Position numbers and translations under genes: made by a program. From assembly GCA_963766365.1 (NCBI GenBank), contig CAVXZK010000012.1, positions 68,468-132,467 of the forward strand: DNA of 64,000 nucleotides, read 5' to 3'. This DNA is from JALORV01 sp963766365. Lineage in GTDB: Bacteria; Pseudomonadota; Gammaproteobacteria; Burkholderiales; Burkholderiaceae_F. The notes beneath the pieces are model-generated. The model was given only the letters and a program-made list of their open reading frames with translations, searched no databases and was not told the DNA's origin. The first letter of the stretch is position 1. Each line of letters opens with the position of its first letter. This document shows positions 13,561 to 22,419 of this stretch, piece after piece.

Positions 13561-13578
13561 GTGACTCCGATATGACAC
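13561..13578 (-). promoter_or_regulatory. Candidate Pho box before the metallophosphoesterase operon
   Basis: On the minus strand the site reads GTGTCAT-ATCG-GAGTCAC, two 7-mers four bases apart as in the PhoB consensus (CTGTCAT twice, 11-base period), with 6/7 and about 5/7 matches. TACCCT ten bases further on could be the -10, leaving almost no leader before the ATG at 13535. Confidence 0.4.
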
Positions 13579-13732
13579 GGGTACTTGGAGCCGCTTCTTC
13601 AAGTGCATTCGAAAGTGGCGGCGAAGACCCTTCGTCATTGGGGCTTCATCGCTTCGAAACGCGTCGGTCATCGGACATCGCGACACTCGCGCATTTCCGC
13701 AACCCGCCAAACCGCACCCGGAGGCATTTCCC

Positions 13733-15976
13733 ATGTCGCATGACGATGACGTCGTCACGAATACTTCGTCCAATCCCCACATCAACGAGCTGATCGAGCA
13801 GCGCCTGCAGGACCCCGCGCGGCGCAAGTTGCTGCGCGGTGGCTTCGGCGTGGCATCCCTGTCGTTTATCGGCGCATCGGGCCTGCTGTCAGCGTGTGGT
13901 GGCAGCGACGACGCCGTCGCGTCGCCCGTGGCGGCCCCGGTCGCTGCGCCGGCACCGACTCCGACGCCGGCGGCCGCGCCCCCTGCGCCCGCTCGGCCGA
14001 CAGCGCTGAGCTTTTCCGCGGTATCCAAGTCGGTGGCCGATTCCCTGATCGTCCCGGCGGGATATGCCGCAACGGTGCTGTATCGGCTCGGCGATCCGAT
14101 CGCCGCCGGCGTGCCGGCCTACACGAACACTGGCACCGATTCGCCGGCGACTTACGACCGGCGCGCCGGCGACCATCACGATGCCATCCAGTTCTATGGT
14201 CTGGGCGCCAACGGCCAGTACAGCGCAACCGCGAGCGATCGCGGATTGCTGGTGATGAACCACGAGGCGATCACGCCGGCGTTCCTGCATCCGACCGGCC
14301 AGACGATCGTCGCCGGCGCGCGCACAGTGGCCGACGAAGTGCTGCGCGAGCTCTACATCCACGGCGTCAGCATCGTCGAGGTCAATCGCGCGGCGGGTGG
14401 CGGCGCCTGGAGTTACAAACAGGATTCCACGTTCAACCGGCGCATCCATACGCTGACCGAGACGATCCTTTCGGGTCCCGCCGGCGGCACGTCGCTCATG
14501 ATCACCAAATACTCGACCAACGGCACCCGCACGCGCGGAACCGTCAACGACTGCGCACACGGCTACACGCCCTGGAACACGTACCTCGCGTGCGAGGAAA
14601 ACTGGGCGGGCTATTTCCGACGTGTGACAGCCACCGACAACCCGAGCCGCAGTGCCAAGGAGCTGACTTCGCTCGCGCGCTATGGCGTCGCCGGCAATGG
14701 CCGCGAACTCTGGGCGACCGTCACTCCGGACACGACCGATAACTTGTATGGGCGCTGGAACGCCGAGGTCAAGGGAGCGACCGCTTCGGACGACTATCGC
14801 AACGGTCCAAACACCTATGGATGGAACGTCGAGATCGACCCGTTCAACCCGACCTCGACACCGAAGAAGCGCACCGCAATGGGTCGCTTTGCGCACGAGG
14901 GCGCCTGGGTCGGCAAGCCGGTGGCCGGCAAGCCGATTGTGTTCTACATGGGCTGCGATTCGCGCAACGAGTACATCTACAAGTACGTGTCGACGGCGAT
15001 GTGGGACCCAGCCGATGCGGCGCTGGGCCTGGGGGCCGGCGACAAGTACCTCGATGCCGGCACGCTCTATGTCGCGAAGTTCAATGCCGATGGCACCGGC
15101 CAGTGGCTGGAGCTGGCCTTCGGCGTGGGCAATGTCACGGCCGCCAATGCGGCGTACGCGTTTGCCGATCAGGCCGATGTCCTGATCAACGCGCGGCTCG
15201 CCGCGGACGCGCAGGGCGCAACCAAGATGGACCGGCCGGAGTGGGGCGCGGTCGATCCGCTCACCGGCGAGGTCTACATGACGCTTACCAACAACAACGC
15301 GACACTGCGCACGCTTGCAGCCACCGATGCGGCCAATCCGCGCCACTACAACGACGCGCGCACCAACGGTACTTCCCAGCGCGGCAATCCGAACGGCCAC
15401 ATCATCCGCTGGAAGGAAAGTTCGCCGGAAGCTCTGACGTTCACGTGGGACATCTTCCTGTTCGGCGCCCGCGCTGGCGCCGATGCGAGCAACGTCAACA
15501 TTTCGGGACTGACCGCCGAGAATGACTTCTCCAGTCCCGACGGCCTCTGGTTCAGCAAGGCGACCAATGTCTGCTGGATCCAGACCGACGACGGCGCCTA
15601 CACCGACGTGACCAACTGCATGCTGCTTGCAGCTCTGCCCGGGCAGGTCGGCGACGGCGGCGTGAAGACGGTCACGAACACTGACCAGACCGGTGCCACC
15701 AAGCAGGTGCAGACCTACGTCGGCGCGGCCCTGCCTTCGACGAAGCTGCGGCGCTTTCTGGTGGGCCCAAAGGATTGTGAGATCACCGGCATCACCGAGA
15801 CACCCGACGGCAAGACGCTTTTCGTCAACATCCAGCATCCGGGCGAGGAAACGCCGGCCGCGAGCATCGGCGATCCGACGCTCTTCACGAGCCACTGGCC
15901 CGAAGGCGGCACCGCGCGGCCGCGGTCGGCGACGATCGCGATCACGCGGAACGACGGTGGCGTGATCGGCGTGTGA
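13733..15976 (+). CDS. PhoX-type phosphatase (DUF839), Tat-exported lipoprotein
   Basis: The 747-residue protein looks like PhoX, the calcium/iron-dependent alkaline phosphatase that releases phosphate from organic esters. The N-terminus has twin arginines at 30-31 in DPARRKLLRGGFG and a lipobox-like LSAC with Cys55. Tat export with lipid anchoring is therefore likely. A Pro/Ala linker (about 60-88) follows. In the body, LLVMNHEA, HGYTPWNTYLACEENW, GRFAHEGAW and SSPDGLWF are typical PhoX/DUF839 segments. It lies beside pstSCAB-phoUBR, so control by PhoB is expected; the only upstream Pho-box candidate (13632-13649, TCGTCAT and GCTTCAT four bases apart) is weak. Its terminator follows. Confidence 0.9.
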   Translation: MSHDDDVVTNTSSNPHINELIEQRLQDPARRKLLRGGFGVASLSFIGASGLLSACGGSDDAVASPVAAPVAAPAPTPTPAAAPPAPARPTALSFSAVSKSVADSLIVPAGYAATVLYRLGDPIAAGVPAYTNTGTDSPATYDRRAGDHHDAIQFYGLGANGQYSATASDRGLLVMNHEAITPAFLHPTGQTIVAGARTVADEVLRELYIHGVSIVEVNRAAGGGAWSYKQDSTFNRRIHTLTETILSGPAGGTSLMITKYSTNGTRTRGTVNDCAHGYTPWNTYLACEENWAGYFRRVTATDNPSRSAKELTSLARYGVAGNGRELWATVTPDTTDNLYGRWNAEVKGATASDDYRNGPNTYGWNVEIDPFNPTSTPKKRTAMGRFAHEGAWVGKPVAGKPIVFYMGCDSRNEYIYKYVSTAMWDPADAALGLGAGDKYLDAGTLYVAKFNADGTGQWLELAFGVGNVTAANAAYAFADQADVLINARLAADAQGATKMDRPEWGAVDPLTGEVYMTLTNNNATLRTLAATDAANPRHYNDARTNGTSQRGNPNGHIIRWKESSPEALTFTWDIFLFGARAGADASNVNISGLTAENDFSSPDGLWFSKATNVCWIQTDDGAYTDVTNCMLLAALPGQVGDGGVKTVTNTDQTGATKQVQTYVGAALPSTKLRRFLVGPKDCEITGITETPDGKTLFVNIQHPGEETPAASIGDPTLFTSHWPEGGTARPRSATIAITRNDGGVIGV

Positions 15977-15997
15977 GTTGTTCGTGGCGTTGAGAGC

Positions 15998-16026
15998 TTG
16001 CGGGGGCCGGTCTGCCCCCGCTTTTC
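15998..16026 (+). terminator. Rho-independent terminator after phoX
   Basis: GCGGGGG and CCCCCGC form the stem around the loop CCGGTCTG and are followed by TTTTCTT. It lies about 22 bases after the phoX stop. Confidence 0.8.
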
Positions 16027-16047
16027 TTCGGGCTGCAGCCCGCGCTG

Positions 16048-16215
16048 ATGGCTCTCGCTGTTCCATCCGTGGCTCAGGCAATCAGTCTGTATGGCTTTGA
16101 ATCGGGTGCCGCGCTGGCGACGGTTGTCGGCGTGCTGATCGAAGTACCGGTGATGCAGCTGCTCGGAAGGGTCGTCGTCAACAGCCGCAAGGGGTGGTAC
16201 GAGCAGCGTGGCTGA
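16048..16215 (+). pseudogene. ACR3 arsenite permease, C-terminal remnant
   Basis: An open frame of 55 codons reads ISLYGFESGAALATVVGVL, then IEVPVM and KGWYEQ before its stop. This is the last transmembrane segment and tail of ACR3-family arsenite efflux permeases. Nothing upstream continues the permease, and the phoX terminator lies just before, so only the last ~14% of an ACR3 gene is left. It marks an old deletion or insertion boundary between phoX and the fasciclin gene. Expression as a functional peptide is unlikely. Confidence 0.75.
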
Positions 16216-16232
16216 GGAGCAGTAGGCAGAAT

Positions 16233-16260
16233 GAAAAAGCGGCGCTCGCGGGCGCCGCTT
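16233..16260 (-). terminator. Terminator of the fasciclin gene
   Basis: AAGCGGCGC (16237-16245) and GCGCCGCTT (16252-16260) form a 9-bp stem. Read on the minus strand it is followed by TTTTTC, 20 bases after the fasciclin stop. Confidence 0.8.
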
Positions 16261-16280
16261 CTCGTCAGACAGGGTGGCGG

Positions 16281-16754
16281 CTAGCGCTTTGGAGGCAGCA
16301 GGACGCTGTCGACGACATGGACGACACCGTTGGTGGCGGCGAGATCGGGTCGAGTGACAATCGCATTTTCGACGGTCACGTAGTTGCCGGCCTTGGCCAG
16401 CCCCAGGTTCGCACCGTTGACCGACTTCACATTTCCCTGCTTGACGTCGGCGGCCGTGGCCTTGGCCGGGACGACGTGAAACGTCAGGACCTGAGTCAGC
16501 AACGCCTTGTTACTCGCGAGTTCACTCATCGTCTTCGCCGGCACTGCCTTGAATGCGGCATTGTTGGGAGCGAACACGGTGAACGGGCCGGCGCCGGACA
16601 GGGTCTGGGTCAACCCGGCGTCATTGATGAGTTTGTTCAGCGTTGACAGATCGGGATCCGCCGCGATGACATCGGCCACATTCTTCGGTTGCATCGACGC
16701 ACAGCCGGCAAGCGAAACCGCAAGCAGGCCGAGCAGCCACGAACGACGATTCAT
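16281..16754 (-). CDS. Fasciclin (FAS1) domain lipoprotein
   Basis: The 157-residue protein starts at the ATG at 16754, where AGGAGTCT lies just upstream. A start 27 codons earlier would place non-signal sequence before the leader. The leader LLGLLAVSLAGCAS is a lipoprotein signal with Cys at the +1 site. The rest is one FAS1 domain with FTVFAPNNAAFKAVP, LLTQVLTFHVVP and the C-terminal NGVVHVVDSVLLP, the H1/H2 adhesion-fold motifs. FAS1 lipoproteins are cell-surface or periplasmic adhesion proteins. A link to the adjacent Pho genes is not evident. Confidence 0.93.
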   Translation of the reverse strand: MNRRSWLLGLLAVSLAGCASMQPKNVADVIAADPDLSTLNKLINDAGLTQTLSGAGPFTVFAPNNAAFKAVPAKTMSELASNKALLTQVLTFHVVPAKATAADVKQGNVKSVNGANLGLAKAGNYVTVENAIVTRPDLAATNGVVHVVDSVLLPPKR

Positions 16755-16948
16755 ACAGACTCCTGGACGGTAAGGAATGATCGGGAATGCCGGGCGGTCA
16801 AGGGGCACCCCAAGCCGCTGGCACTGGATCAGCAAGCTACGTCGGCCTCATGACTGCGGCGTGACATCGGCTCCCCGGACATGACTGCAGGTGGCCTCTA
16901 TCCGTGTCCTGATGGGAATTTCCCTCTAGAACACCGAAAGTGAGTGAC

Positions 16949-16977
16949 ATGTCACCGATCTGTCATCCACCTTTCCT
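16949..16977 (+). promoter_or_regulatory. Pho box in front of pstS
   Basis: ATGTCAC (16949-16955), spacer CGAT and CTGTCAT (16960-16966) match the PhoB direct-repeat consensus almost perfectly. A weaker third repeat, CTTTCCT, is at 16971-16977. TAGACT just downstream could be the -10. The site lies about 90 bases before the pstS start, as expected for PhoB activation. Confidence 0.85.
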
Positions 16978-17055
16978 AGACTCGCCGGCGTTGAAGGTCC
17001 TCCTTGGTTTCCCGCCTTCTTTTCCCTTCCTCGAACCACCTCTGAGGTAATTCGT

Positions 17056-18093
17056 ATGAGACTTCTACCGATCAAAGCACTGGCGGCCGGCTTTGCGCTG
17101 GCCGGCGCCTTTTCGACCGGATATGCGCAGGAAATCACCGGCGCAGGCGCGACGTTCCCGGCGCCCTTGTATGCCAAGTGGGCCGACGCCTACAACAAGG
17201 CGACGGGCGCGCGCATCAACTACCAGTCGGTGGGTTCCGGCGCGGGCATGCGTCAGATCCGCGGCAAGACCGTGGACTTCGGCGCTTCCGATGCGCCGCT
17301 GAACGATGCCGATCTCGCCAAGGACGGCCTGATCCAGTTCCCGACCGTTATCGGCGGCGTGGTGCCGGTGATCAACATCCCTGGCATCCAGACTCGCGAG
17401 ATGCGACTCACGGGCCAGGTTCTCGGGGATATCTACCTCGGCAAGATCACGAAGTGGAACGACCCGGCGATCGCGGCGCTTAATCCGGGCGTTAAGTTGC
17501 CCGACGCGACGATCTCGCCGGTCCGCCGCGCCGACGGCTCGGGCACGACGTTCATCTTCACGAACTATCTGTCGAAGGTGAACCCGGAATGGAAGACCAA
17601 GGTCGGTGAGGGCACGGCGGTCAACTGGCCGGTCGGCGCGGGCGGCAAGGGCAACGAAGGTGTTTCGGCATTTGTTCAGCGTTTGCCGAACTCGATTGGC
17701 TACGTCGAGTACGCGTACGCCAAGCAGAACAAGATTCCCTATGTGCTGATGCAGAACGCTGCGGGCACCTGGGTGGCGCCTGATGACCTGACCTTCAAGG
17801 CGGCTGCGGCCGGCGCGGAGTGGCAGAAGTCTTTCAACCAGGTTCTGACGAACCAGGCCGGCAAGGAGGCATGGCCGATCACCGGTGCGACGTTCATCAT
17901 GATGCACACCAAGCAGGACAAGCCGCAGCAGGCCGCTGCAGCGCTCAAGTTCTTCGACTGGGCCTATGCGAATGGCGACAAGATGGCCGATGACCTCGAC
18001 TACGTTGCCTTGCCTGACAGCGTGAAGGCGCTGATACGCCAGCAATGGGCCAAGATCGGTGACGCCTCCGGAAAGTCGGTACTGGTGAAGTAA
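17056..18093 (+). CDS. pstS: Periplasmic phosphate-binding protein PstS
   Basis: PstS captures phosphate in the periplasm and hands it to the PstCAB transporter. The 345-residue protein has a Sec signal peptide cleaved after about residue 24 (STGYAQ). Phosphate-site segments follow: ITGAGATFPAPLYAKW, SVGSGAGMRQI, VDFGASDAPL and RRADGSGTTFIFTNYL. The start ATG at 17056 is preceded by TGAGGT. It is the first gene of pstSCAB-phoU-phoB-phoR and is controlled by the Pho box upstream. Confidence 0.97.
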   Translation: MRLLPIKALAAGFALAGAFSTGYAQEITGAGATFPAPLYAKWADAYNKATGARINYQSVGSGAGMRQIRGKTVDFGASDAPLNDADLAKDGLIQFPTVIGGVVPVINIPGIQTREMRLTGQVLGDIYLGKITKWNDPAIAALNPGVKLPDATISPVRRADGSGTTFIFTNYLSKVNPEWKTKVGEGTAVNWPVGAGGKGNEGVSAFVQRLPNSIGYVEYAYAKQNKIPYVLMQNAAGTWVAPDDLTFKAAAAGAEWQKSFNQVLTNQAGKEAWPITGATFIMMHTKQDKPQQAAAALKFFDWAYANGDKMADDLDYVALPDSVKALIRQQWAKIGDASGKSVLVK

Positions 18094-18185
18094 CGCTCTA
18101 GTGTCCCCCGGCGGCCCTGCCGCCGGGTTTCCTTGCTCGACGATCGAGTACCAGGACTGCTTCGGCTCTGCCGGGGAGCGCTTTG

Positions 18186-19199
18186 ATGGACGCTACACTG
18201 TCCGAGACCAGTTTTCGCAAAGAAGCCCAGACTGTGCAGATGCCCGAAGAGCCACCGGCCCGGCGGTCCGGCAGGCTTGGCGACGTCATTTTCCTCAACC
18301 TGACGCGCGGGGCGGCAATCCTGACGCTGCTCCTGCTCGCGGGAATCCTTCTTTCGCTCGTGATCGGCGCATGGCCGTCGATCCGCGAGTTTGGCCTCAG
18401 GTTCCTGTGGACGGCCGAGTGGGACCCGGTGCAGGAAAGGTTCGGCGGCCTAGTGATGATCTACGGCACGCTGATGACGTCGTTGATCGCTTTGATCATT
18501 GCGGTACCCGTCAGTTTCGGTATCGCGCTCTTCCTGACCGAGTTGTCGCCGAAATGGCTGAAGCGCCCGCTGGGCACGGCGATCGAACTGCTCGCGGCGA
18601 TACCGTCGATCGTCTACGGCATGTGGGGCCTGCTGGTCTTCGCTCCGATCCTGTCCAAGTACGTGCAGCAGCCACTGCAAGGTGCGTTCAGCAATGTTCC
18701 GGTGCTCGGGTCGCTGTTTTCAGGAGCGCCGGTAGGCATCGGCATCCTGTCGGCGGGAATCATTCTGGCGATCATGATCATTCCCTTTATTGCTGCGGTG
18801 ATGCGGGACGTTTTCGAAGTCACGCCGCCAATGCTCAAGGAATCCGCCTACGGCGTCGGCGCCACGACCTGGGAAGTGGTGTGGCGCGTCGTGCTTCCGT
18901 ACACGAAGGCCGGTGTCGTAGGCGGCGTCATGCTTGGCCTGGGGCGTGCGCTTGGCGAAACGATGGCGGTGACGTTCGTCATTGGCAACTTCAACCAGCT
19001 CAACAGTCTTTCACTGTTCGAGGCTGCCAATTCGATCACCTCGGCACTGGCCAATGAGTTCGCAGAGGCGACGCCTGGCCTGCATGAGGCATCCCTCATC
19101 TACCTGGGCCTGATCCTCTTCTTCATTACCCTGGTGGTGCTGGCGTTCAGCAAGTACCTGCTGCTGCAGCTGAAGAAGCGCGAGGGGTCGAGAACATGA
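18186..19199 (+). CDS. pstC: Phosphate ABC transporter permease PstC
   Basis: PstC is one of the two inner-membrane subunits of the high-affinity phosphate importer. The protein of about 337 residues has an N-terminal cytoplasmic stretch and six predicted membrane segments. The permease EAA loop is in ESAYGVGATTWEVVWRVVLP, followed by GLGRALGETMAV. I chose the ATG at 18186, which follows GGGGAG by seven bases; a TTG directly before it is less likely. The stop overlaps the pstA start (ATGA at 19196). Confidence 0.95.
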   Translation: MDATLSETSFRKEAQTVQMPEEPPARRSGRLGDVIFLNLTRGAAILTLLLLAGILLSLVIGAWPSIREFGLRFLWTAEWDPVQERFGGLVMIYGTLMTSLIALIIAVPVSFGIALFLTELSPKWLKRPLGTAIELLAAIPSIVYGMWGLLVFAPILSKYVQQPLQGAFSNVPVLGSLFSGAPVGIGILSAGIILAIMIIPFIAAVMRDVFEVTPPMLKESAYGVGATTWEVVWRVVLPYTKAGVVGGVMLGLGRALGETMAVTFVIGNFNQLNSLSLFEAANSITSALANEFAEATPGLHEASLIYLGLILFFITLVVLAFSKYLLLQLKKREGSRT

Positions 19200-20071
19200 T
19201 CGCTGTGCCTCAGCCCGTGAGTGCCGATTACCGGCTGCCCCTGCACCGGCGTCGCAAACTGATCAACGTCATTGCGCTGGCACTCTCGCTGGCGGCGATG
19301 GCGTTCGGACTGGTCTGGCTGATCTGGATCCTGTGGGACACCCTCTGGCTGGGGGTCCAGGGACTGAGCGCCTCGATCTTCCTGCAGGACACTCCGCCGC
19401 CTAATTCGGACGGTGGTGGACTGCGCAACGCCATCGTGGGCACTCTGGTCATGGTGCTCTCTGCCACGGCCGTCGGGACCCCGATTGGAATTCTCGCCGG
19501 TATCTACCTCGCCGAGTACGGGCAGCGGGGCTGGCTGGGCAGCGCGACGCGGTTCATTAATGACATCCTGCTTTCAGCGCCGTCGATCGTGATCGGCCTG
19601 TTCGTCTATACGATCATCGTGGCACAGACACGGACCTTCTCTGCGTACGCGGGCGTCATCGCGCTGGCGCTGATCGTGATCCCGGTCGTGATCCGCACGA
19701 CCGAGAACATGCTGGCGCTCATACCGAATGCACTGCGCGAGGCGACATTCGCGCTGGGGGCGCCCAAGTGGATCATGATCCGGCGCGTGACGCTGAAGGC
19801 CGCACGCGCCGGGGTCGTGACCGGGGTCCTCCTGGCGCTGGCCCGCATCGCGGGCGAGACGGCGCCGCTGCTTTTCACTGCGCTGTCGAACCAGTTCTTC
19901 ACCCTGAACATGGGTGAACCGATGGCGAACCTGCCGGTCACCATATTCAAGTTTGCGATGAGCCCGTTTTCCAACTGGCAGCAGATGGCCTGGGTTGCCG
20001 TCTTTCTCATCACCGTCGGGGTGCTCGTGCTGAACATCCTGGCGCGGGTGCTATTCAGACAGAAGCACTAG
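19196..20071 (+). CDS. pstA: Phosphate ABC transporter permease PstA
   Basis: This is the second permease subunit, 291 residues with about six membrane segments. Family signatures are GIYLAEYGQRGWLG, NDILLSAPSIVIGLFVY, the EAA-type loop REATFALGAPKWIMIRRVTL and ARIAGETAPLLFTAL. It is translationally coupled to pstC by a four-base overlap, and pstB follows nine bases after its stop. Confidence 0.96.
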   Translation: MIAVPQPVSADYRLPLHRRRKLINVIALALSLAAMAFGLVWLIWILWDTLWLGVQGLSASIFLQDTPPPNSDGGGLRNAIVGTLVMVLSATAVGTPIGILAGIYLAEYGQRGWLGSATRFINDILLSAPSIVIGLFVYTIIVAQTRTFSAYAGVIALALIVIPVVIRTTENMLALIPNALREATFALGAPKWIMIRRVTLKAARAGVVTGVLLALARIAGETAPLLFTALSNQFFTLNMGEPMANLPVTIFKFAMSPFSNWQQMAWVAVFLITVGVLVLNILARVLFRQKH

Positions 20072-20080
20072 GAGTTCACC

Positions 20081-20869
20081 ATGCACGCCGCGACGAGCGC
20101 GTTGAAGCCGGGCGAGAAGGTCAAGATGACGGTGCGCGACCTGAACTTCTATTACGGGAAGTTCCAGGCGCTGAAGAACATCAACCTGGAGATTCCCGAG
20201 AAGAAGGTCACCGCATTCATCGGGCCTTCCGGGTGCGGAAAGTCGACGCTGCTGCGCGTCTTCAACCGCATGTTCGAGCTTTATCCGGACCAGCGCGCCG
20301 AGGGAGAAGTCCGTGTCGATGGTGACAATGTCCTCACGTCGAAGGAGGATGTCGCACTGATCCGCGCCAAGATCGGCATGGTGTTCCAGAAGCCGACGCC
20401 CTTTCCGATGTCAATCTACGACAACATCGCCTTCGGAGTGAAGCTCTTCGAAAATCTGTCGAAGTCTGCGCTGGACGATCGGGTCGAGTGGGCGCTGCGC
20501 AAGGGCGCACTGTGGAACGAGGTCAAGGACAAGCTTGGGCAGAGCGGCACCAGTCTGTCGGGCGGGCAGCAGCAGCGGCTCTGCATTGCTCGCGGCATCG
20601 CCGTCCGGCCCGAAATCATCCTGTTTGACGAACCGTGCTCGGCGCTCGACCCGATCTCGACGTCGAAGATCGAGGAACTGATCGACGAATTGAAGTCTGA
20701 CTACACAGTGGCGATAGTCACGCACAACATGCAGCAGGCCGCGCGGGTGTCCGACTACACGGCCTACATGTACCTCGGCGACATGGTCGAATTTGGTGAA
20801 ACCGATGAGATCTTCATCAAGCCGAAGAAGAAGGAAACCGAGGACTACATCACTGGTCGGTTCGGCTAG
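20081..20869 (+). CDS. pstB: Phosphate ABC transporter ATP-binding protein PstB
   Basis: PstB powers phosphate import by ATP hydrolysis. The 262-residue protein has Walker A GPSGCGKST, Q-loop VFQKPTPFPMSIYDN, signature LSGGQQQRLCIARGIA, Walker B IILFDEPCSALDP and switch His in VTHNMQQAARVSD. Start and length match the family. It is followed after 33 bases by phoU. Confidence 0.98.
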   Translation: MHAATSALKPGEKVKMTVRDLNFYYGKFQALKNINLEIPEKKVTAFIGPSGCGKSTLLRVFNRMFELYPDQRAEGEVRVDGDNVLTSKEDVALIRAKIGMVFQKPTPFPMSIYDNIAFGVKLFENLSKSALDDRVEWALRKGALWNEVKDKLGQSGTSLSGGQQQRLCIARGIAVRPEIILFDEPCSALDPISTSKIEELIDELKSDYTVAIVTHNMQQAARVSDYTAYMYLGDMVEFGETDEIFIKPKKKETEDYITGRFG

Positions 20870-20902
20870 TGCAGCATTGCGGCAGGGCCGCGGGAGAATG
20901 AA

Positions 20903-21616
20903 ATGGGAACCGGCGATCACTCGATGAGGAAATACGACGAGGAACTCGAGGCCATGCGATCACGTGTGCTGCAAATGGGCGGGCTCGTCGAGTCACAGGT
21001 CCGTACCGCGCTCGATGCGTTCGAGACCGCAAATATTGAACTGGCGCAGCAGGCGATTGACGCCGATCGACGGGTCAACGAACTCGAAATGGACCTCGAC
21101 CAGATGGTCAACCATGTGATCGCAAGACGTCAGCCGACGGCTGGTGACTTGAGGATGATCACGGGGATTGCCAAGGCGATCACCGACATCGAGCGAATCG
21201 GCGATGAGGCAAGCAAGATTGCGCGCGCAGCGAAATGGCTGCGCGAGAAGGACGGCCAGTCACGTGTGAATCGAGTGCCTGATATCCGTTACTCGGGCGA
21301 TGCGGCGGTGTCGATGCTGCGCCGAGCGCTCGATGCTTTTGCGCGCCTGGACGCGCAGGCGGCTGCGTCGATCATCAAGGATGACCAGGGAGTCGATGAC
21401 CGATTTCGCGCGATCTTGCGGCAGCTGATTACCTTCATGATGGAAGACCCGCGCACGATCTCCGCTTCGCTTGACACGGTCTGGGCTGCCAAGGCGATCG
21501 AACGCATCGGTGATCATTCGAAGAACATCGCAGAGCACGTGATCTTCATCTCGCAGGGCGTCGATGCGCGCCACCTGTCGCCGGATGAAGTGGAACGCGC
21601 GATCGCTCGTGGCTGA
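20903..21616 (+). CDS. phoU: Phosphate signalling protein PhoU
   Basis: PhoU links the Pst transporter to the PhoR kinase and keeps the Pho regulon off when phosphate is plentiful. The 237-residue all-helical protein has the two-fold PhoU repeat. Each half carries the metal-binding consensus: DLRMITGIAKAITDIERIGDEA in the first (split here as DLRMITGIAKAI and TDIERIGDEA) and AKAIERIGDHSKNIAEH in the second. The start at 20903 fits; the ATG at 20924 (MRKYDEELE) is an alternative. It lies six bases before phoB. Confidence 0.96.
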   Translation: MGTGDHSMRKYDEELEAMRSRVLQMGGLVESQVRTALDAFETANIELAQQAIDADRRVNELEMDLDQMVNHVIARRQPTAGDLRMITGIAKAITDIERIGDEASKIARAAKWLREKDGQSRVNRVPDIRYSGDAAVSMLRRALDAFARLDAQAAASIIKDDQGVDDRFRAILRQLITFMMEDPRTISASLDTVWAAKAIERIGDHSKNIAEHVIFISQGVDARHLSPDEVERAIARG

Positions 21617-21622
21617 TCCCGG

Positions 21623-22318
21623 ATGGCCACCAACATTCTGATCGTCGAAGACGAGCCCGCGATCCAGGAACTGGTTGCCTACACCTGCAGCAGCAACGGG
21701 TACTCCGTTCGCCGTGCCGAGTCGGTCAGCGCAGCGAGAGAGGCGATCGGGCAGCAGTTGCCCGACCTCGTGCTGCTCGACTGGATGCTGCCGGACAAAC
21801 CTGGCATCGACCTGCTGAAGGACCTGCGCACCGAGGACCGCACCCGTGCGGTACCGGTCATCATGCTGACGGCCCGGGGTAGCGAGGCGGATCGCGTCGT
21901 CGGACTCGACACCGGTGCCGATGACTATGTGGTCAAACCGTTTTCACCACGTGAGCTGGTGTCCCGCATCCGCGCCGTGTTCCGGCGCCGCGCGCCGCAA
22001 CACAGTGGCGAATCGGTCAGCTACGGGCCATTGACCATCGATCCGGCGCGGCACGAAGTGCTGGTCGAAGGCAAAACGGTGAGCATGGGTCTGGCGGAGT
22101 TCAAGCTGCTGAGCTTTCTCGTCAATCATCCCGATCGCGTGTACTCGCGCGCGCAGTTGCTCGACAACGTCTGGGGTGATCACGTGTTCATCGAAGAGCG
22201 CACGGTCGACGTGCATGTCCTGCGCATGCGTAAGGCGCTGACACCGGCCAACGCACAGCACCTGGTGCAAACCGTGCGCGGGTTGGGCTACCGCCTGTCG
22301 GTACGTCCGGAACATTGA
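21623..22318 (+). CDS. phoB: Phosphate regulon response regulator PhoB
   Basis: PhoB is the OmpR-family regulator that binds Pho boxes when phosphorylated by PhoR. The 231-residue protein has a receiver domain with acidic pocket EDEP, phosphoacceptor Asp in VLLDWMLP and Lys in DDYVVKPFSPREL. A winged-helix DNA-binding domain follows, with FKLLSFLVNHPDRVYSRAQL and the wing TVRGLGYRLS. Its likely targets in this window are pstS and perhaps the metallophosphoesterase operon and phoX. Confidence 0.97.
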   Translation: MATNILIVEDEPAIQELVAYTCSSNGYSVRRAESVSAAREAIGQQLPDLVLLDWMLPDKPGIDLLKDLRTEDRTRAVPVIMLTARGSEADRVVGLDTGADDYVVKPFSPRELVSRIRAVFRRRAPQHSGESVSYGPLTIDPARHEVLVEGKTVSMGLAEFKLLSFLVNHPDRVYSRAQLLDNVWGDHVFIEERTVDVHVLRMRKALTPANAQHLVQTVRGLGYRLSVRPEH

Positions 22319-22419
22319 AGGCGGCGTACGCGTCGGGCAGGGACTTGACGTTCAAGGGGCCGGCCAGGCGTTGCGCTGAGCCAAGGCCTCCCAGCGAACC
22401 CTCGGGCTAGACTGCTTCC

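Noticed and set aside
13889..16081. Long antisense frame opposite phoX
   Set aside because: Same effect: no family features, while the plus-strand frame has Tat and PhoX motifs.
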